From Flavobacteriales bacterium (GTDB lineage Bacteria > Bacteroidota > Bacteroidia > Flavobacteriales > BACL11), in assembly GCA_018695965.1 (NCBI GenBank), contig JABHQB010000017.1, positions 1 to 9,655 of the forward strand: DNA of 9,655 nucleotides, given 5' to 3'. Of this stretch, positions 7,080 to 9,655 are shown piece by piece. A model generated the notes under the pieces. That model was not told the origin of the DNA and ran no database searches. It saw only the letters and a program-made list of their open reading frames with translations. Numbering within the stretch: the first letter of the stretch is position 1; each line of letters opens with the position of its first letter. A program made the translations under genes and the position numbers.

Positions 7080-9029
7080 TTACTCGTCATCTAATGACCA
7101 ACTTAGTTTGATGTTAGAATTTCTTGGGGAGACTCTAACATAGCCTTGCATTTCCTGATGTAAGGCTGAACAGAAATCAGTACAATAAAATGGCCAAACT
7201 CCTTCTCCTTTTGGTTCCCAAATAAATGTTTCGGTTTGCCCGGGCATAATTAACAATTCAGATGTATTTGCTCCAATCATTGCTATTCCATGTGGCACAT
7301 CATAATCCTGTTCAAGATTAGTAACATGAAAATAAACTTTATCACCAACTTTTACTCCTTCAATATTGTCAGGTGCAAAATGGCTTCTAATAGAAGTCAT
7401 ATAAATATGTACTTCATTCCCGTTTCTAACAACTTTAACATCTTTCTCACTCTTTGTTACATGGGGATGATGATTATCCTCTAGGTTATAGATTTTTTTC
7501 GACTTATTCTTTATTATTTCAGCTGGAATAGCTGCTGCATAATGAGGTTCCCCAATTGTTGGGAAATCTGACAACAATTCCATTTTGTCTCCTGATATAT
7601 CGTATAATTGAGCTGAATGACATACTTCAGGACCTGTTGGCAAATAACGATCTTTTGTTATCTTATTTAATACAACCATGTATTTTCCAAATGGTTTCTG
7701 TGAATTACCTCCAGGAATCATTAAATGTCCAGGAGAATAATACGTAGGTTTCTTATCAAGCACTTCCCAAGTTCCTAATTTCCATTTTACTACTTCAGAA
7801 GATATAAAAAATGTAGTATAAGCATTCCCTTTATTGTCAAATTCTGTATGAAGAGGTCCCAATCCAGGCTGCTTAACTACTCCTGCAAGTGCATCTTCAA
7901 AATTAATTATTGGAATTCCATAAGCTTCTCCATCAAATTTTTTATTTTCAATGGCATCTATCATTTTTGTGAATGAATGAATTGTTACATTAGCAGATAA
8001 TTTTCCACTACCTACAATATACTCTCCGCTAGGATCAACATCGCATCCGTGTGGCGATTTTGGCATAGGTAAGAAGTAAACTAAACCTGGCAATTCAGAT
8101 GGATCAAGAATCCTAACTTCACTTTCCATCGTAGTGGTCGCCATTTGTGTGTGCTCATCATATACATTATGCGCATATTTAGTTTTCATAGTTGAAAACT
8201 TACCTGCCTTAATATATTCCTCTGCTTTTTTCCAGTTTACTGCTGCAATAAAATCTTTATCTCTTTGTGATGCATTTACTTCAAGCAAGGTATGGCTTTC
8301 CTCAACATTATAAGTGGAAAAAAACATCCATCCATGAGATTTCCCTCTCCCTGGATGAGCTTTATCATAATCAAATCCTGGCATCATAATTTGAAAAGAT
8401 AGATCCATTTCTCCTGAATCTTGATCTACACCAACGAATGACAATACTCCTTTGAAGTTTCCTTTGTATTCATTAATTGGCATATCCCTTTGCGGAACCG
8501 GAACTGCAAAGCGTGTTCCTGCTACAACATATTCTGTATTATCTGTGACATAAGGAGAACTATGGTTTCCTGCCGAATTAGGCAGTTCAATGATTTCTGC
8601 AGTTTCAAAAGTAGTTAAATCAATTCGAGCAATTCTTGGCGTATTGTTCTCATTAATAAAACACCATCTACCATCCAATTCTCCATTTGTTTGTGAAATA
8701 TCAGGGTGGTGAGCATCACCCCAAGGTATAAATCCATAAGAGGTGTTCAGCATTGGCTTTGTTTCTTCATTATAGCCATATGCTTTTTCAGCATCTTGAG
8801 AAAATACAGGAATGACCTTAAATAGTCTCCCTGAAGGTAAACCATGCACAGCTAATTGCCCACTAAATCCTCCTGATAAGAAAGCATAATATTCATCATG
8901 TTCCCCTGGGGCTACATATACTTTTTCAGCTGTACTACTGTTTAATGCACCTTTATTTGAGTTCCCCCACCAACTTACAAACAGGACTGATATACCTATA
9001 ATTCCGATTATTAAAATATTTTTTTTCAT
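7080..9029 (-). CDS. nosZ: nitrous-oxide reductase, clade II (Sec-exported) type
   Basis: This 649-residue periplasmic enzyme reduces N2O to N2 with two electrons. The N-terminus (MKKNILIIGIIGISVLFVSW) is a Sec-type signal or anchor without a twin-arginine motif, which marks the atypical clade II. The seven-bladed beta-propeller supplies all seven CuZ histidines: H107 and H108 (DAHHPD), H156 (GNHSSPY), H327 (SPHGCD), H394 (GPLHTEFD), H435 (SPGHLM) and H496 (GEPHYAA). The spacing of 61 between the last two equals that of the Pseudomonas stutzeri enzyme. The C-terminal cupredoxin domain, from about residue 530, supplies the CuA ligands H580 (DVPHGIAM), C616, C620, H624 and M627 in FYCTDFCSALHQEMQGY. 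D618 replaces the tryptophan that gives a backbone ligand in clade I. It follows the cytochrome gene by 33 bp. No ribosome binding site is evident upstream, as is common in this phylum. Confidence 0.98.
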   Translation of the reverse strand: MKKNILIIGIIGISVLFVSWWGNSNKGALNSSTAEKVYVAPGEHDEYYAFLSGGFSGQLAVHGLPSGRLFKVIPVFSQDAEKAYGYNEETKPMLNTSYGFIPWGDAHHPDISQTNGELDGRWCFINENNTPRIARIDLTTFETAEIIELPNSAGNHSSPYVTDNTEYVVAGTRFAVPVPQRDMPINEYKGNFKGVLSFVGVDQDSGEMDLSFQIMMPGFDYDKAHPGRGKSHGWMFFSTYNVEESHTLLEVNASQRDKDFIAAVNWKKAEEYIKAGKFSTMKTKYAHNVYDEHTQMATTTMESEVRILDPSELPGLVYFLPMPKSPHGCDVDPSGEYIVGSGKLSANVTIHSFTKMIDAIENKKFDGEAYGIPIINFEDALAGVVKQPGLGPLHTEFDNKGNAYTTFFISSEVVKWKLGTWEVLDKKPTYYSPGHLMIPGGNSQKPFGKYMVVLNKITKDRYLPTGPEVCHSAQLYDISGDKMELLSDFPTIGEPHYAAAIPAEIIKNKSKKIYNLEDNHHPHVTKSEKDVKVVRNGNEVHIYMTSIRSHFAPDNIEGVKVGDKVYFHVTNLEQDYDVPHGIAMIGANTSELLIMPGQTETFIWEPKGEGVWPFYCTDFCSALHQEMQGYVRVSPRNSNIKLSWSLDDE

Positions 9030-9062
9030 TGTTTTATTGTTTTTTGGGTTAATAAATCTTTT

Positions 9063-9530
9063 CTATATATCGTTTTGTCTAAAAAACTCTAGTATCGCTC
9101 TTGTTTCAGATTCTGTTAAACTTTGGTTTGCCATTGGCGACATGTATTCCATTAATAATTGTTTTGCCAATTGGTTTTCTTTTACCATCTCATCAGGATT
9201 CATTATCATATTCATAATCCATTCTGGCGTTCTTCTTTTGGTAACACCCGTCATTGCTGGTCCAATTTTTCTTTTATCCATTTTATGACAAGCAGTACAT
9301 TTAGTTTCAAAAAGGATTGAACCTTCAGACGCTAAAGCATCATCAATTTTTCCACTTATATCAACTGAAGTGATTGGTCCAATTCCTTTATCTTGCATTG
9401 GATCAATTTCTTTTGTTTCCACAACTTTTACTTCTTCAGATGTTGTTTTATCCCCTCCGTCACCTCCACATGATGATAAGAAAAAAGTAGCTAGTAATCC
9501 TAAAGCTAAAATTTTATTTATATTTTTCAT
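9063..9530 (-). CDS. mono-haem cytochrome c lipoprotein of the nos cluster, likely electron donor to NosZ
   Basis: This 155-residue protein begins with a lipoprotein signal peptide (KILALGLLATFFLSSC) whose lipobox cysteine is C21. A flexible acidic/glycine linker follows (about 22-60), then one class I cytochrome c domain (about 65-153). Haem attachment is C78-T-A-C81-H82, with H82 as proximal ligand. M130 or M133 in MEYMSPMANQ is the likely distal ligand, and the end helix ETRAILEFFRQ is typical. It is expected to be membrane-tethered and periplasmic. Directly upstream of nosZ (33 bp), it is the best candidate in the window to pass electrons from the quinol/cytochrome pool to CuA. That role is inferred from position. 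The start is the only ATG ahead of the signal peptide. Confidence 0.9.
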   Translation of the reverse strand: MKNINKILALGLLATFFLSSCGGDGGDKTTSEEVKVVETKEIDPMQDKGIGPITSVDISGKIDDALASEGSILFETKCTACHKMDKRKIGPAMTGVTKRRTPEWIMNMIMNPDEMVKENQLAKQLLMEYMSPMANQSLTESETRAILEFFRQNDI

Positions 9531-9552
9531 TTTTTTGTTTTTTAAATTAATA

Positions 9553-9655
9553 TTATAGTAAAATTACTTTGTCAATTACATTAACAATTCCATTTGAGGT
9601 TTGTACTGAACCTAGGATTTTACAACCATTAATAAATACATCTTCACCTTCAACG
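9553..9655 (-). CDS. fasciclin (FAS1)-domain protein, C-terminal end only
   Basis: Only the last 33 residues and the TAA stop are in the window; the rest lies beyond 9655. The segment INGCKILGSVQTSNGIVNVI followed by DKVILL matches the closing block of a FAS1 domain, whose usual end is NG-hydrophobic-H/N-VID-KVL-L/P. FAS1 proteins are secreted or surface adhesion-type modules, with no known catalytic role in N2O reduction. The stop is only 22 bp ahead of the cytochrome c start, so this gene probably heads or belongs to the same operon. With so short a fragment, signal peptide, length and any extra domain cannot be judged. Confidence 0.75.
   Translation of the reverse strand, partial: VEGEDVFINGCKILGSVQTSNGIVNVIDKVILL

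Noticed and set aside
9030..9062. Separate promoter for nosZ in the gap after the cytochrome gene
   Set aside because: The 33-bp gap shows no TAnnTTTG or TTTG pair at proper spacing and no operator-like symmetry; co-transcription with the cytochrome is simpler.

Overview
The window looks like a chromosomal segment from a low-GC member of the Bacteroidota, most likely a flavobacterium-type marine or soil bacterium. The protein sequences, the very AT-rich intergenic DNA, the lack of Shine-Dalgarno sequences ahead of most starts and a TAnnTTTG-type -7 element all point that way. This placement is inferred from sequence style, not from a database match. Every gene I can support lies on the minus strand, so transcription runs from high to low coordinates.

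Positions 9655 to 3171 hold a compact nitrous oxide reduction (nos) cluster. In transcription order it contains: the tail of a fasciclin-domain protein; a small mono-haem cytochrome c lipoprotein; NosZ of the Sec-exported 'atypical' clade II type; a fusion of a four-helix membrane protein with a NosL copper chaperone; NosD (periplasmic beta-helix protein); NosF (ATPase); and NosY (membrane permease). Gaps are short (22, 33, 95 and 37 bp), and nosD/nosF/nosY overlap by 4 and 8 bp, so this is probably one operon. NosZ reduces N2O to N2 in the periplasm. NosL supplies copper, NosDFY matures the CuZ site, and the cytochrome is the likely electron donor. A 12-bp perfect hairpin sits between nosZ and the nosL fusion. 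No nosR, nosG, nosH or nosC gene is present in this window.

Positions 3009 to 685 hold a two-gene tyrosine/phenylalanine catabolic unit, hmgA (homogentisate dioxygenase) followed 12 bp later by hppD (4-hydroxyphenylpyruvate dioxygenase). A perfect inverted repeat about 65-85 bp upstream of hmgA is a candidate operator.

Positions 536 to 1 hold most of a Crp/Fnr-family regulator, cut by the window edge before its DNA-binding domain. It has a cysteine layout resembling the iron-sulphur oxygen sensor FNR, including a cysteine that aligns with FNR Cys122. Two palindromes lie in the 148 bp ahead of it.

The most notable points are the membrane protein-NosL fusion with a lipobox-like sequence in its interior, the FNR-like cysteine set, and the unexplained palindromes. 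I found no entirely new system: the core is a recognisable clade II nos cluster with an unusual fusion and a minimal gene set. I saw no RNA genes, mobile elements or CRISPR arrays.
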